From assembly GCA_018433765.1 (NCBI GenBank), contig JAHDQO010000007.1:124001-188000 (forward strand): 64,000 nt of DNA, given 5' to 3'. Source of the stretch: Tissierellales bacterium (lineage in GTDB: Bacteria; Bacillota; Clostridia; Tissierellales; Sedimentibacteraceae). Shown in pieces: positions 53,843-62,936 of this stretch. The stretch's first letter is position 1, and each line of letters starts with the position of its first letter. Made by a program: the position numbers and the translations under genes. The notes under the pieces were generated by a model. The model saw only the letters and a list, made by a program, of their open reading frames with translations. It ran no database searches and was not told the DNA's origin.

Positions 53843-54793
53843 TTAACTTTGAATTTTAAATTTACTAACTCCCTTTCCATTTAAATAATTTGCCAACCTA
53901 CCTTGATAATTATTATTTATTTTCATTTTTTCTATTATCTCATCTCTTATTTTCCACCAGCTTGTGTTCCAATTAGAGAATAATGTATTTTCTTTAGGTG
54001 CACGTCCCATTAATCTTTGTATTACTATATCAGGATATAGATATTCCAGAAAGGTAATTACACGTTGAATATATTCTTCTTTATTTATTAGCTTAATATC
54101 CCCTCTTAAATATTGATCGCCTAATACTGTTCCTTTTATTATATATAATGAATGAATTTTTACATGTTTAATCTTCAATGCTGAAATAATCTTAGCACTC
54201 TCTATAATATCCTCTAAATTATCCCACGGTAAATTTAATATAAGATGAGTGCAAATTTCAAAATTATATTTATTTATAATATTAACTGCATCTATGTATT
54301 CTGCTAATGTATGTCCTCTATTTATTTTTTTCAATGTATGATAATTTACAGTCTGAAGTCCTAATTCTATAGATATTTCAACATTGTAACTTTGTCTTAT
54401 TTGTTCTAAATAATCTAAATATTCCTTACTAATACAATCTGGTCTTGTTGATATTGATATTTCAACAATATCATCTATTACAGCATCTTTTATGTATTTT
54501 TTAAATTCATCTAATTCAACATAAGTATTTGTATAGTTTTGGAAATAAGCTATAAATTTTTCTGCCTTATATCTTTTTCTAATATAATCCATGTTTTTAG
54601 TCAATTGTTCTTTAACGCTTAAAGTGCTTTTTAATGATTCAAACCCTGTTCCAACATCTGCACAAAATGTACACCCACCACGACTAATATTACCATCTCT
54701 ATTTGGACAAGTTATAGGTAAATTTATTGGTAATTTATATACTTTTGTTCCGTATTTTTCTTTTAAAAATTTTGAATATTCATAATAAAGCAT
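53843..54793 (-). CDS. TIGR01212 family radical SAM protein (YhcC-like)
   Basis: 316 residues. KVYKLPINLPITCPNRDGNI and SRGGCTFCADVGTGFES contain the CxnCxxC cluster ligands; FIAYFQNYTNTYVELDEFKK, ISTRPDCI and ELGLQTVNYHTLKKINRGHT are characteristic. Function is not established; the family is widely conserved. GGAGG precedes the ATG. Single gene. Confidence 0.92.
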   Translation of the reverse strand: MLYYEYSKFLKEKYGTKVYKLPINLPITCPNRDGNISRGGCTFCADVGTGFESLKSTLSVKEQLTKNMDYIRKRYKAEKFIAYFQNYTNTYVELDEFKKYIKDAVIDDIVEISISTRPDCISKEYLDYLEQIRQSYNVEISIELGLQTVNYHTLKKINRGHTLAEYIDAVNIINKYNFEICTHLILNLPWDNLEDIIESAKIISALKIKHVKIHSLYIIKGTVLGDQYLRGDIKLINKEEYIQRVITFLEYLYPDIVIQRLMGRAPKENTLFSNWNTSWWKIRDEIIEKMKINNNYQGRLANYLNGKGVSKFKIQS

Positions 54794-54987
54794 CTTAATC
54801 CTCCATAAATTAATTAAAGATATTATATATTATACCCTTTTAAAGATTTAAATAAAGTAAAAAAAATTTTTAATTTTTTATCTTTATTGCTAATAAATAA
54901 TTTTAATACAAAATTTTTATAATAATTTTTTAAGTAATATTACAAATAATAATAATACTTAAAAAAATTATAAATGGAGGTTTTTTA

Positions 54988-55215
54988 ATGCGTGTTAAAG
55001 AAGGGATAATTCCTACAATTTTAGGTACAGCTGTAACCGCAGCAGGTTTTGCACTTCGAGATAACGTTCCAGATACCTATAGAGGTGGCATAATAGGTTT
55101 TGGGCTTGCTCATATTGTATTAGGTTCAATTGATATTGTTGATAATAAGCAAAATAACGTTATGAATAAAATAAACAAAGGAATAAATCGTGCTGTTGAT
55201 GAAATAAGAAGATAA
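54988..55215 (+). CDS. Small hypothetical membrane protein
   Basis: 75 residues. Two short hydrophobic segments (IIPTILGTAVTAAGFAL; GIIGFGLAHIVLGSIDIV) are separated by a charged loop, with a helical C-terminal tail. Recurs in Clostridia as far as I recall, without known function. TGGAGG precedes the ATG. A strong terminator follows. Confidence 0.7.
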   Translation: MRVKEGIIPTILGTAVTAAGFALRDNVPDTYRGGIIGFGLAHIVLGSIDIVDNKQNNVMNKINKGINRAVDEIRR

Positions 55216-55229
55216 AAATAAAATCAAAA

Positions 55230-55273
55230 CATTAAACTGCTGAGAGCACCATCTTCATCTCAGCAGTTTAATG
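55230..55273. terminator. Bidirectional terminator with 16-bp perfect stem
   Basis: CATTAAACTGCTGAGA (55230-55245) and TCTCAGCAGTTTAATG (55258-55273), 12-base loop, between two convergent small genes. The T-run is short. Confidence 0.75.
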
Positions 55274-55289
55274 TTCTAACAATTTTTCA

Positions 55290-55481
55290 TCAAGCAAAAA
55301 GAATATAAAATAATGCATACACTCCAGAAAGTCCAATTAAGATATAAATAATTCTTGAAACTGGATTATTATATCCTCCAAATAAACGTTTTACTAAATC
55401 AACTTTAAATAATCCATATAATCCCCAGTTCAATGCCCCGATAATTATTAATATAGAAGCTATAGCCGTTATAAGTTTCAT
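55290..55481 (-). CDS. DUF378 family small membrane protein
   Basis: 63 residues with two hydrophobic helices: ITAIASILIIIGALNWGLYG and YILIGLSGVYALFYILF. The GALNWGL motif is the signature of DUF378. Function unknown. GGGGGATTGAT precedes the ATG. Confidence 0.88.
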   Translation of the reverse strand: MKLITAIASILIIIGALNWGLYGLFKVDLVKRLFGGYNNPVSRIIYILIGLSGVYALFYILFA

Positions 55482-55540
55482 ATCAATCCCCCAACACTTT
55501 TTATTATATTATATTTTTATATAAAGATTTTATGATTGTC

Positions 55541-56368
55541 TTAGCAAAAGATTTTTTTTATTTCGACTGCCGCACCTAAATTATTATTATCATATTGGGA
55601 AATTTTATCAGCTGCTTCTTTGATTTTTTTTGTTCCATTTTTCATAGCTATACCTAATCCAGAATTAGTTATCATTTCAATATCATTATTATCATCACCA
55701 ATAGTAACTATTTCTTTAGATTTTATTCCTTTCAAACTTGCATACTGTTTAATCGATTCCCATTTGCATCCATTTTTATTCATATATTCAAGAATCGCTC
55801 GTATACTCAAATTGCGTGAACATGTAGAGTTAAATAAACTACCGTATTTATTTTTCATTTCATTTTCAAAGCTTTCTAATTTTTTATAATCACCTAGATA
55901 GCAAACAGAAAGTATATTATTAAAAGTATGATTTTTAAAATCAATAATTTTATATCTTTTGTTTTTACTCTTCATATAGCCTAAATAGTTATTATTTTCA
56001 ATGTCATGTTCGATTATTATATCATAATCATTATTATATTCATTTACATGTATTATCGGATGTAAAGACTGTTTTTTACCTTCTTCATATATTTTTATAA
56101 AAGTATCATAATCAAGATATTTTTCATATATAATATCTTCTGTAACTGAATTTCTAACTATGCATCCATTATTAGCCATAATAATTTTATTAATTTTCAA
56201 TTTACTTGTTAATAACTTAGATTCAAAATAATTTCTACCTGTTGCAATAATTATTATTACACCTTTATTATATATTTTTTCTATTATTTCAACTGTATAA
56301 TCATTTATTTCTTTCTTATCATCTAATAAAGTTCCATCTAAATCAAATACAACCATCTTATAATTCAT
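55541..56368 (-). CDS. HAD-superfamily (Cof-type) phosphatase
   Basis: 275 residues. Motif I MVVFDLDGTLLDDKKEI with the nucleophile Asp, motif II IIATGRNYFES and motif IV VTIGDDNNDIEMITNSGLG fit the Cof/IIB subfamily, which hydrolyses sugar phosphates or flavin and nucleotide phosphates. The substrate is not predictable. The start at 56368 or a nearby in-frame ATG is uncertain; AAAGGA lies 12 bases before it. Confidence 0.9.
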   Translation of the reverse strand: MNYKMVVFDLDGTLLDDKKEINDYTVEIIEKIYNKGVIIIIATGRNYFESKLLTSKLKINKIIMANNGCIVRNSVTEDIIYEKYLDYDTFIKIYEEGKKQSLHPIIHVNEYNNDYDIIIEHDIENNNYLGYMKSKNKRYKIIDFKNHTFNNILSVCYLGDYKKLESFENEMKNKYGSLFNSTCSRNLSIRAILEYMNKNGCKWESIKQYASLKGIKSKEIVTIGDDNNDIEMITNSGLGIAMKNGTKKIKEAADKISQYDNNNLGAAVEIKKIFC

Positions 56369-56491
56369 ATCAATATTAAATCCTTTCATTTACTCAATAC
56401 TAAAATTCTTTGTCAATATCTGATTTTATGAATAAATTAAACTATAAACATAAAAAATTAATATCTATATTATCTACTTGGAGGTAATTAA

Positions 56492-57169
56492 ATGTTTTCA
56501 CAAAACAAGTATATACCTTATTATAAGGTAAAGGCTGATAGTTTGTACAGTGATAATAAAATAAAAAAGCAGTTTCCAAATGATATTATTCAAGAATGCT
56601 ACTGCAATTATTTTGAGCTTGGCAGTAAAGCTCCTAATTTCACACTCATGGGAGTTGTCAATAATATGCCTGAAGAAATAACGTTAAGCAATTACATTGG
56701 AAAATGGGTACTTATATTTTTCTACGGTTCTGATTTTACATTTGTTTGACCAACAGAATTAGCAGCAGTTGCTGAAAGGAAAAATGTTTTTGATTCTATT
56801 AATACTCAGATATTAGCTATAAGTACCGATAGTATTTATTCTCATAAAATTTTCTTAAAAACATCTCAATCAGGTCAGAAAATAAACTTTCCTGTATTAT
56901 CTGACAGAACTCAAAAAGTATCTAAACACTACGGTGTGTTAAACGAAAGTGAAGGATTTGCTTATAGAGGTTCTTTCATAATAGATCCTGAAGGAAAAAT
57001 CAGTGCATGGATGACATATCCTCAACCAGTAGGTAGAAATATTGATGAACTTATAAGAGTTATAAAAGGACTTCAATTTAATGCATCTACAGGTAAAGGT
57101 GCTCAAGCAGGATGGACTCCAGGAAACCCCGGTATTCCACTGGGATGGGAATATGTAGGTAAGTATTAA
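56492..57169 (+). CDS. Peroxiredoxin, probable selenoprotein (UGA at the peroxidatic position)
   Basis: 225 residues if TGA at 56747-56749 (codon 86) is read as selenocysteine. Before it: GKWVLIFFYGSDFTFV; after it, in the same frame: PTELAAVAERKNVF and FAYRGSFIIDPEGKISAW. The paralogue at 8743 has DFTFVCPTE at this place, so TGA replaces exactly the catalytic Cys codon. A hairpin 12 bases after the TGA (AGCA 56761-56764, loop GCAGT, TGCT 56770-56773) fits the bacterial SECIS pattern, with G first in the loop. No resolving Cys is found in the C-terminus (GKGAQAGWTPG), suggesting a 1-Sec enzyme or use of the N-terminal ECYC (Cys36, Cys38). GGAGG precedes the ATG and a terminator follows the TAA. 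Confidence 0.88.
56761..56773 (+). promoter_or_regulatory. Candidate bacterial SECIS hairpin core
   Basis: AGCA / TGCT stem with the 5-base loop GCAGT, extendable by U-G and U-A pairs. The apical loop begins about 16 bases after the UGA and starts with G, in line with the general bSECIS rules (spacing of roughly 16-37 bases, G in the first two loop positions). Confidence 0.55.
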
Positions 57170-57193
57170 AAAAGCCTTTCACAAGGCTTTTTT
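57168..57193 (+). terminator. Intrinsic terminator of the selenoprotein gene
   Basis: AAAAAAGCCTT, loop TCAC, AAGGCTTTTTT. It starts at the TAA and, in reverse, could serve DUF1292. Confidence 0.88.
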
Positions 57194-57204
57194 TAATATG
57201 TATT

Positions 57205-57534
57205 TTATTCTTCATCTTCTACTAGTTTATAATATGCATCAGCTGCTTTTTTATACTCTTCATCATCTTCTATTAAAACTAATTCTCTTCCTTCACCATT
57301 ATCTGGTTCATATCTGTATATGAATACTTCATCTTTGTTCTCAGGTAATAGAATCATATACTCCCTGTCTTCTACTTCATAGGTACCTATAATCTCACAT
57401 GGAAGTTCTGTATCATCTTCAAACACTACGTTTACCATTTGAGGTTCTTCTTCACCACAACAGCAGTCATCTATTTCAGGGTCACATTCATTAGTTATTT
57501 TGTCTTCATTTTCTTTATTATATTGTTCTTTCAA
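57205..57534 (-). CDS. DUF1292 family protein
   Basis: 109 residues, very acidic. VNVVFEDDTELPCEIIGTYE, YMILLPENKDEVFIYRYEPD and LVLIEDDEEYKKAADAYYKL are the DUF1292 domain, found in most Firmicutes without known function. The N-terminus has an extra Cys cluster (CDPEIDDCCCGEEEPQ), not usual for the family as I know it. The start is TTG with AGGAGG 5 bases upstream. Confidence 0.88.
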   Translation of the reverse strand: MKEQYNKENEDKITNECDPEIDDCCCGEEEPQMVNVVFEDDTELPCEIIGTYEVEDREYMILLPENKDEVFIYRYEPDNGEGRELVLIEDDEEYKKAADAYYKLVEDEE

Positions 57535-57639
57535 TTTTGCCTCCTGCTTTTTTATTCCTATTCATTTGAAATACATAAAATAAGTATTTATATATTACCA
57601 TTTTATAATATGTTATTCAATTAATATTTATACAAAATA

Positions 57640-57685
57640 AAAAAAGCAGCCTATCTTGCACTGCAATGATAGACTACCTCTTTTA
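57640..57685 (-). terminator. Intrinsic terminator of the opp operon
   Basis: Minus-strand GTAGTCTATC pairs (two G-U pairs) with GATAGGCTGC, extended inside by TTGC/GCAA, and is followed by TTTTTTT. It lies just after the oppA stop. Confidence 0.78.
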
Positions 57686-57696
57686 TTTGGCTTCAA

Positions 57697-59589
57697 TTAT
57701 TTTATAAGTTCTGCATCCTTAAATACCCAGTGTCCTAATGGAGTTCTATGAACACCTTCTACTACTGCTTGATCTACTATATCAGTATAACTGTAGAAAT
57801 ATATTGGCATTATAACCATGTTATCTAACATAGCATCTTCAGCTTTTTTAATGTTTGCATCTCTTTCAGTACCAGATGTTTCAAAAGCAGCTCTAATAGC
57901 ATCATTAAATGGTTTAGCAGATGGATTCAACGTTGTATCCCAAGGAGCACCTATATATTCTTCATCTCTCCATTGAGTATCATTATTTCCTGACCAAGAT
58001 GTAAATAAGTCTAACATAGTCATAGGGTCGTTATAGTCTCCTAACCATCCACCTCTTGATACAGTAAAGTTACCTTCACGTCTTGAATCTTGGAATACTG
58101 CCCAGTCTTCATTTTGTAATCCAATTTCTATACCTAAGTTTTCTTGCCACATAGATTGAACAGCTTCAGCTATTTTTTGGTGTGATTCATGTGTGTTATA
58201 AAGTAATTTTATAGCAGGAAATCCTTCACCATTTGGATATCCAGCTTCAGCCAATAAAGCCTTAGCTTCTTCTACTTTTGCACTATATGGATCTAATCCA
58301 TACTCTTCAACAGGTTTATTATCTACAAATGGTCTTACAGATTCTCCTGTAGAATATGTTAATGACGCTGGCATAAATGCAACCGCTGGTATCTGTCCTG
58401 CTTTTGTAACTTGTTCAACTATCATTTTTCTATCAATTGCCAATGCGAAAGCTTTTCTAACTCTCAAATCATTAAACGGCTCAATATCTACATTAAAGAT
58501 ATAATAGTAAGTTCCTAATCTAGGTGCTACATGGAAGTTAGGATCTTCTGCTTGTAACTTTGGAATTTCATCTGTAGGAACACTATCTAAAACGGCAATA
58601 TCACCATTTTGATATGCACTTAAAGCTGTAGTTTGTTCTACAATCATTTCTCCTCTTACAGCTTGTAATTTCACAGAATCAGCATTCCAATAATTGTCAT
58701 TTTTAACCATAAGTATATGAGAACCACTTTGATGTTCAGCTAGCTTGAAAGCTCCATTAGATATACAAGTTTCAGGATTCTTTTCCCATCCTTCACCATT
58801 AGCTTCAACAATGTCTTCTCTTACTGGCATGTAAGTGTAGAATGTTGTCAAGCTTAAAAAATAAGGTGTAGGCATATTTAATTCAACTTGTAAAGTTTTT
58901 TCATCAATAGCTGTAACAGCTACATTATCTCTATAGCTTTGTAACTCCTTATCAATAGCCTCTTTTATTTCTGGTTTAGCTAATCCTTCTTTTATAGCTG
59001 CTTCCTTTGCTTCTTCATCATTTTTTACTTCATCAGTTAATCCTGCTTCTATTTCTTCAACATAAGGTTTCTTTATTTCAGCATATGCATTGAAATATTC
59101 TTCTGAACCCTTAATATATGGGGTAACTATGAAAGAATATTCTGAAGCTACAGTAGGATCACAAGCTCTTTTCCATGAATAAACGAAATCTTGAGCTGTT
59201 AAATCTTTACCATCTGACCACTTAGCATCTTTCCTAATATCAAAAGTATACGTTAATTGATCATCTGAAATATGCCAATCTTCAGCTACTGCTCCTACTA
59301 GACCATCTTCAGTATCAGCTAATAGTCCTTCAAACAAGTTCATGATTATATGTCCCCCATCAGTAGCACTGTTTAAAGTAGGATCCCAAGTTTTGGGTTT
59401 TGAACCTATGTTCCAATATAAATAATCTTCTCCTTCATCTGGATCTTCTGCAGGATTTTCATCATCTGCAGGATTTTCTACTGGACCCTGTGGATCATCT
59501 ACTGGCTGATCATTATCTTTAGCGCAACCAACAGATAGTGTCATAAGCATCATGACTACTAAAAATACTGATAATAATTTTTTAAACAT
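57697..59589 (-). CDS. oppA: Oligopeptide ABC transporter substrate-binding lipoprotein
   Basis: 630 residues. A lipoprotein signal (FLVVMMLMTLSVGC, lipobox Cys22) and acidic linker precede an SBP_bac_5 domain: PKTWDPTLNSATDGGHIIMN, WKWSDGKDLTAQDFVYSWK-like region, DLRVRKAFALAIDRKMIVEQ and RGGWLGDYNDPMTMLDLFTS. It captures peptides outside the membrane. A Glu/Lys-rich helical insertion at ~165-212 (KPYVEEIEAGLTDEVKNDEE) is not part of standard OppA. It is the last gene of the operon, with GGAGGG before its ATG, and lies ~50 bases after oppF. Confidence 0.95.
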   Translation of the reverse strand: MFKKLLSVFLVVMMLMTLSVGCAKDNDQPVDDPQGPVENPADDENPAEDPDEGEDYLYWNIGSKPKTWDPTLNSATDGGHIIMNLFEGLLADTEDGLVGAVAEDWHISDDQLTYTFDIRKDAKWSDGKDLTAQDFVYSWKRACDPTVASEYSFIVTPYIKGSEEYFNAYAEIKKPYVEEIEAGLTDEVKNDEEAKEAAIKEGLAKPEIKEAIDKELQSYRDNVAVTAIDEKTLQVELNMPTPYFLSLTTFYTYMPVREDIVEANGEGWEKNPETCISNGAFKLAEHQSGSHILMVKNDNYWNADSVKLQAVRGEMIVEQTTALSAYQNGDIAVLDSVPTDEIPKLQAEDPNFHVAPRLGTYYYIFNVDIEPFNDLRVRKAFALAIDRKMIVEQVTKAGQIPAVAFMPASLTYSTGESVRPFVDNKPVEEYGLDPYSAKVEEAKALLAEAGYPNGEGFPAIKLLYNTHESHQKIAEAVQSMWQENLGIEIGLQNEDWAVFQDSRREGNFTVSRGGWLGDYNDPMTMLDLFTSWSGNNDTQWRDEEYIGAPWDTTLNPSAKPFNDAIRAAFETSGTERDANIKKAEDAMLDNMVIMPIYFYSYTDIVDQAVVEGVHRTPLGHWVFKDAELIK

Positions 59590-59641
59590 AAAATCCCTCC
59601 TAATTTTTTATATCAACAGCATAAAGGCTGTTAACAACTTT

Positions 59642-60625
59642 TTAATTGTTTACTACATGACAAGCAACATAATGTCCTCCGCCTATGTCTTTTAATTCAG
59701 GAACTTCTTCTGAACATATTGGTTTTACATACTGACACCTTGTTCTAAACTTACATCCTGAAGGCGGATTAATTGGACTTGGCACATCTCCTGTTAAAAT
59801 AACTCTTTTTGATTCTTCAGCAATATCTGGATCAGGTACTGGTATTGCTGAAAGCAATGCTTGTGTATATGGATGAGTAGGTTTACTATACAATTCATTT
59901 TTTTCTGCAACTTCTACCAAACTTCCTAAATACATTACACCTACTCTATTTGATATATGCTTAACCATTGATAAATCATGTGCTATAAACAAGTAAGTTA
60001 GTCCTCTTTCTTCTTGAAAATCTTCCAACATATTAACAACTTGTGCTTGAATAGAAACATCAAGCGCAGAGATGGGTTCATCACATATTATAAATTCTGG
60101 ATCAACTGCTAAAGCCCTAGCTATACCTATACGCTGTCTTTGACCACCACTAAATTCATGTGGATATCTACTTGCGTGATCTTTGCTTAATCCCACACTT
60201 TGAAGCAAATTGTTAATCTTTTCTTGTCTTTCCTTACCTGAAGCTAATTTATGAATATCTAATGATTCACCTATTATGTCAGCAACAGTCATTCTTGTAT
60301 TTAGAGATGCATATGGATCTTGAAAAATCATCTGCATTTTTTTCCTATATTTTAATAATTCCCTGCTACTAAGTGTCGAAATATCTGTTCCATCATATAT
60401 TATTTGCCCTGCAGTAGGTTCATATAAACGAATAATAGTTCTTCCAGTAGTAGATTTACCACATCCAGATTCTCCAACTAATCCAAAAGTTTCCCCTTTT
60501 TTTATATGAAATGTTACATCATCTACTGCTTTAACATATTCTACTTTTCTTTTAATTATTCCTTTTACTTTCCCAAAATATTTTTTTAAATTCTTAACTT
60601 CAATTAAATTTCTATTTTCAGACAC
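59642..60625 (-). CDS. oppF: Oligopeptide ABC transporter ATP-binding protein OppF
   Basis: 327 residues. Walker [21 protein letters not shown], signature [20 protein letters not shown], Walker [21 protein letters not shown], and the C-terminal oligopeptide extension with [14 protein letters not shown], a Cys set that in homologues can bind an Fe-S cluster. It couples ATP hydrolysis to import as partner of OppD. Overlaps oppD by 8 bases. Confidence 0.96.
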   Translation of the reverse strand: MSENRNLIEVKNLKKYFGKVKGIIKRKVEYVKAVDDVTFHIKKGETFGLVGESGCGKSTTGRTIIRLYEPTAGQIIYDGTDISTLSSRELLKYRKKMQMIFQDPYASLNTRMTVADIIGESLDIHKLASGKERQEKINNLLQSVGLSKDHASRYPHEFSGGQRQRIGIARALAVDPEFIICDEPISALDVSIQAQVVNMLEDFQEERGLTYLFIAHDLSMVKHISNRVGVMYLGSLVEVAEKNELYSKPTHPYTQALLSAIPVPDPDIAEESKRVILTGDVPSPINPPSGCKFRTRCQYVKPICSEEVPELKDIGGGHYVACHVVNN

Positions 60626-61643
60626 TTCTTACTCCTCCCTTCTGACTATCATAGAGCTCATTTTTAGGTGCTTCGTCGTGAAGCAGCCAGCACATAGCTC
60701 TATGTCCTTCATTTATAGTAAAATAAGGAGGCTGTTTTTCTCTACATATATTCATTGCATAGTCACATCTTGCAAAGAATGGACACCCTGTTGGTGGTTT
60801 TAATAAATCTGGTGGAGTACCTACGATGGGTACAAGCCTAGTCTTAGTATCAGACGCAACTTTTGGTATAGATTTTAATAATCCCATAGTATAAGGATGT
60901 CTAGGTTCATAGAAAATTTCTCTTTTTGTTCCTTCTTCCATTATTAATCCGCCGTACATTACTACAATTCTAGAACAAACATCAGCAACAACACCTAAAT
61001 CATGTGTTATTAATATAGTAGATGTACCCAATTTTGTATTTAGTCCTTTAATTAAATCTAAAATTTGTGCTTGTATTGTAACATCAAGAGCTGTAGTAGG
61101 TTCATCAGCAATCAACAAATCTGGCTCACAAGATAGTGCTATAGCTACCATTGCCCTCTGCCTCATTCCTCCACTAAATTCATGAGGATAATTTTTAATT
61201 CTTTTTTCAGGTGAAGGAATTCCTACTAACTTTAACATTTCAATTGCCTTTTCTTTAGCTTCTGTTTTTGTTATTTTTTGATGCTTTAAAATAACTTCCA
61301 TAATTTGATTTCCTACTGTAAAAACAGGATTTAAAGAAGTCATGGGATCTTGAAATATCATAGCAATTTCATTTCCTCTAATCTTCATCATTTCTTTTTT
61401 TGGTTTATTTACAAGATTTTCTCCCTTAAACAATACTTCGCCGCCAACTATTTTTCCAGGAAATTGAAGTAATCTCATAACTGATAATGAAGATACGCTC
61501 TTACCGCTTCCAGATTCTCCAACTATTCCTATAGCTTCGCCTTCGTTAACATGAAAGCTAATACCTCTTATAGCTTTTACTTCTCCTAAATGAGTAAAAA
61601 ATGATGTTCTAAGATTTTTTACTTCTAATAATTTCTGAGTCAT
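60618..61643 (-). CDS. oppD: Oligopeptide ABC transporter ATP-binding protein OppD
   Basis: 341 residues. Walker A GIVGESGSGKSVSSLSVMRL, signature EFSGGMRQRAMVAIALSCEP, Walker B LLIADEPTTALDVTIQAQIL and the C-terminal Cys set CPFFARCDYAMNIC. Functions with OppF. The start at 61643 is 6 bases after GAGGTG; a GTG at 61652 lies inside that site. Confidence 0.96.
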   Translation of the reverse strand: MTQKLLEVKNLRTSFFTHLGEVKAIRGISFHVNEGEAIGIVGESGSGKSVSSLSVMRLLQFPGKIVGGEVLFKGENLVNKPKKEMMKIRGNEIAMIFQDPMTSLNPVFTVGNQIMEVILKHQKITKTEAKEKAIEMLKLVGIPSPEKRIKNYPHEFSGGMRQRAMVAIALSCEPDLLIADEPTTALDVTIQAQILDLIKGLNTKLGTSTILITHDLGVVADVCSRIVVMYGGLIMEEGTKREIFYEPRHPYTMGLLKSIPKVASDTKTRLVPIVGTPPDLLKPPTGCPFFARCDYAMNICREKQPPYFTINEGHRAMCWLLHDEAPKNELYDSQKGGVRSV

Positions 61644-61658
61644 TTTACACACCTCATT

Positions 61659-62924
61659 TTATTTTCTTAGTCTTGGATCTAAAGCATCTCTTAATCCATC
61701 GCCGAATAAATTAAATGCTAATATTGTAATTGATATTGCTAATGCTGGGTAGAACAATTGATACGGATACGTATATAAACCTTGCAGTGCATCATTACAA
61801 AGCGAACCCCATGAAGCTCTAGGTGCAGAAACTCCTAGACCAATAAAACTTAAAAATGCTTCATTAAATATTGCTGCTGGTATCTGCATATTTAATGCAA
61901 CCATAACAGGGCCCATAACATTAGGTATAATATGTCTTAACAATATTCTTTTTGTAGAAGCTCCCAAAGTTTGAGCTGCCAAAACAAATTCTTGTTCTCT
62001 CAAACTTAGAACTTGTCCTCTAACTATACGCGCCATTCTTACCCAATATGTAATACTCATTGCAATTATAATACTTTTCATTCCAGGTTCAAAAACTACT
62101 GTTAGCAATATTACATATAACATCATAGGTATTGTACTTATAACGTCTACTATACGCATCATAATATTGTCAACTCTTCCACCAAAGTAACCTGAGATAC
62201 CACCGTATAATATTCCAATAACAAAATTAATAAAAGCAGCAACAAATCCTATTGTAAGAGATATCCTTGCACCATCAAATATTCGTATAAATAAGTCTCT
62301 ACCTAATGAATCAGAACCTAATATATAAGTTTTATTGCTTACTTTATCTGAGACTTCTACTAACTGTCCATCATAGAAAACTTCATATTTCTTAGCATTA
62401 TTCAATTCATGTTCTGCTGCTAATAAATCAATTGTAGGATCTTTTTTTGCTTTTTTGCTTAAATTATTAAATTCTACTTTTGCATTAAAATATAAACTGT
62501 AATCAATGACAAACTCTTTTCCGGCTACATCATATACTCTCTTTCTGTTAGTCATATCATTGTTGATAACATCTGCCATGCCCAGCAGATTTCCATCAGA
62601 AGTTACTTTTATTGCCTTATAATCTTTTGTTATATATATGTAATCCTGCTCAGTTAGTTTATATATTTCTAATTTACGTGGAATATTTGCAAGCTCTAAA
62701 TTCTGATCAGAATATTTAAATTTCCAAACCATTGGCATTATGATAGCACTTAAAATTACTAAAACAATTACTACTAAAGAAACCATTGCTACTTTATTCT
62801 GCTTTATTCTCCTCCAAGCATCTTGCCAATATGTTAAGTTAGGTCGTTCAACTTTTTCTGCATCTTTTTTTGATTTATCAATTTTATTCCACATTTGTGG
62901 ATCAATATTATTCAAATTATCCAT
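61659..62924 (-). CDS. oppC: Oligopeptide ABC transporter permease OppC with large extracytoplasmic insertion
   Basis: 421 residues against ~300 for typical OppC. After the cytoplasmic N-terminus and TM1 (~45-66), a region of ~130 residues (68-200) precedes YILGSDSLGRDLFIRIFDGA, where standard proteins have ~30. It includes LANIPRKLEIYKLTEQDYIY and VEFNNLSKKAKKDPTIDLLA. The permease core is normal, with EAA-loop sequence EFVLAAQTLGASTKRILLRH and the terminal DGLRDALDPRLRK. It forms the channel with OppB. The insert may contact OppA or substrate (inference). Confidence 0.94.
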   Translation of the reverse strand: MDNLNNIDPQMWNKIDKSKKDAEKVERPNLTYWQDAWRRIKQNKVAMVSLVVIVLVILSAIIMPMVWKFKYSDQNLELANIPRKLEIYKLTEQDYIYITKDYKAIKVTSDGNLLGMADVINNDMTNRKRVYDVAGKEFVIDYSLYFNAKVEFNNLSKKAKKDPTIDLLAAEHELNNAKKYEVFYDGQLVEVSDKVSNKTYILGSDSLGRDLFIRIFDGARISLTIGFVAAFINFVIGILYGGISGYFGGRVDNIMMRIVDVISTIPMMLYVILLTVVFEPGMKSIIIAMSITYWVRMARIVRGQVLSLREQEFVLAAQTLGASTKRILLRHIIPNVMGPVMVALNMQIPAAIFNEAFLSFIGLGVSAPRASWGSLCNDALQGLYTYPYQLFYPALAISITILAFNLFGDGLRDALDPRLRK

Positions 62925-62936
62925 TTAGCTGCCTCC

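Noticed and set aside
1855-57169. Alternative genetic code with UGA as Trp
   Set aside because: Genes throughout use TGG for Trp and many end normally; only two genes have internal TGA, and one is at a known Sec position.
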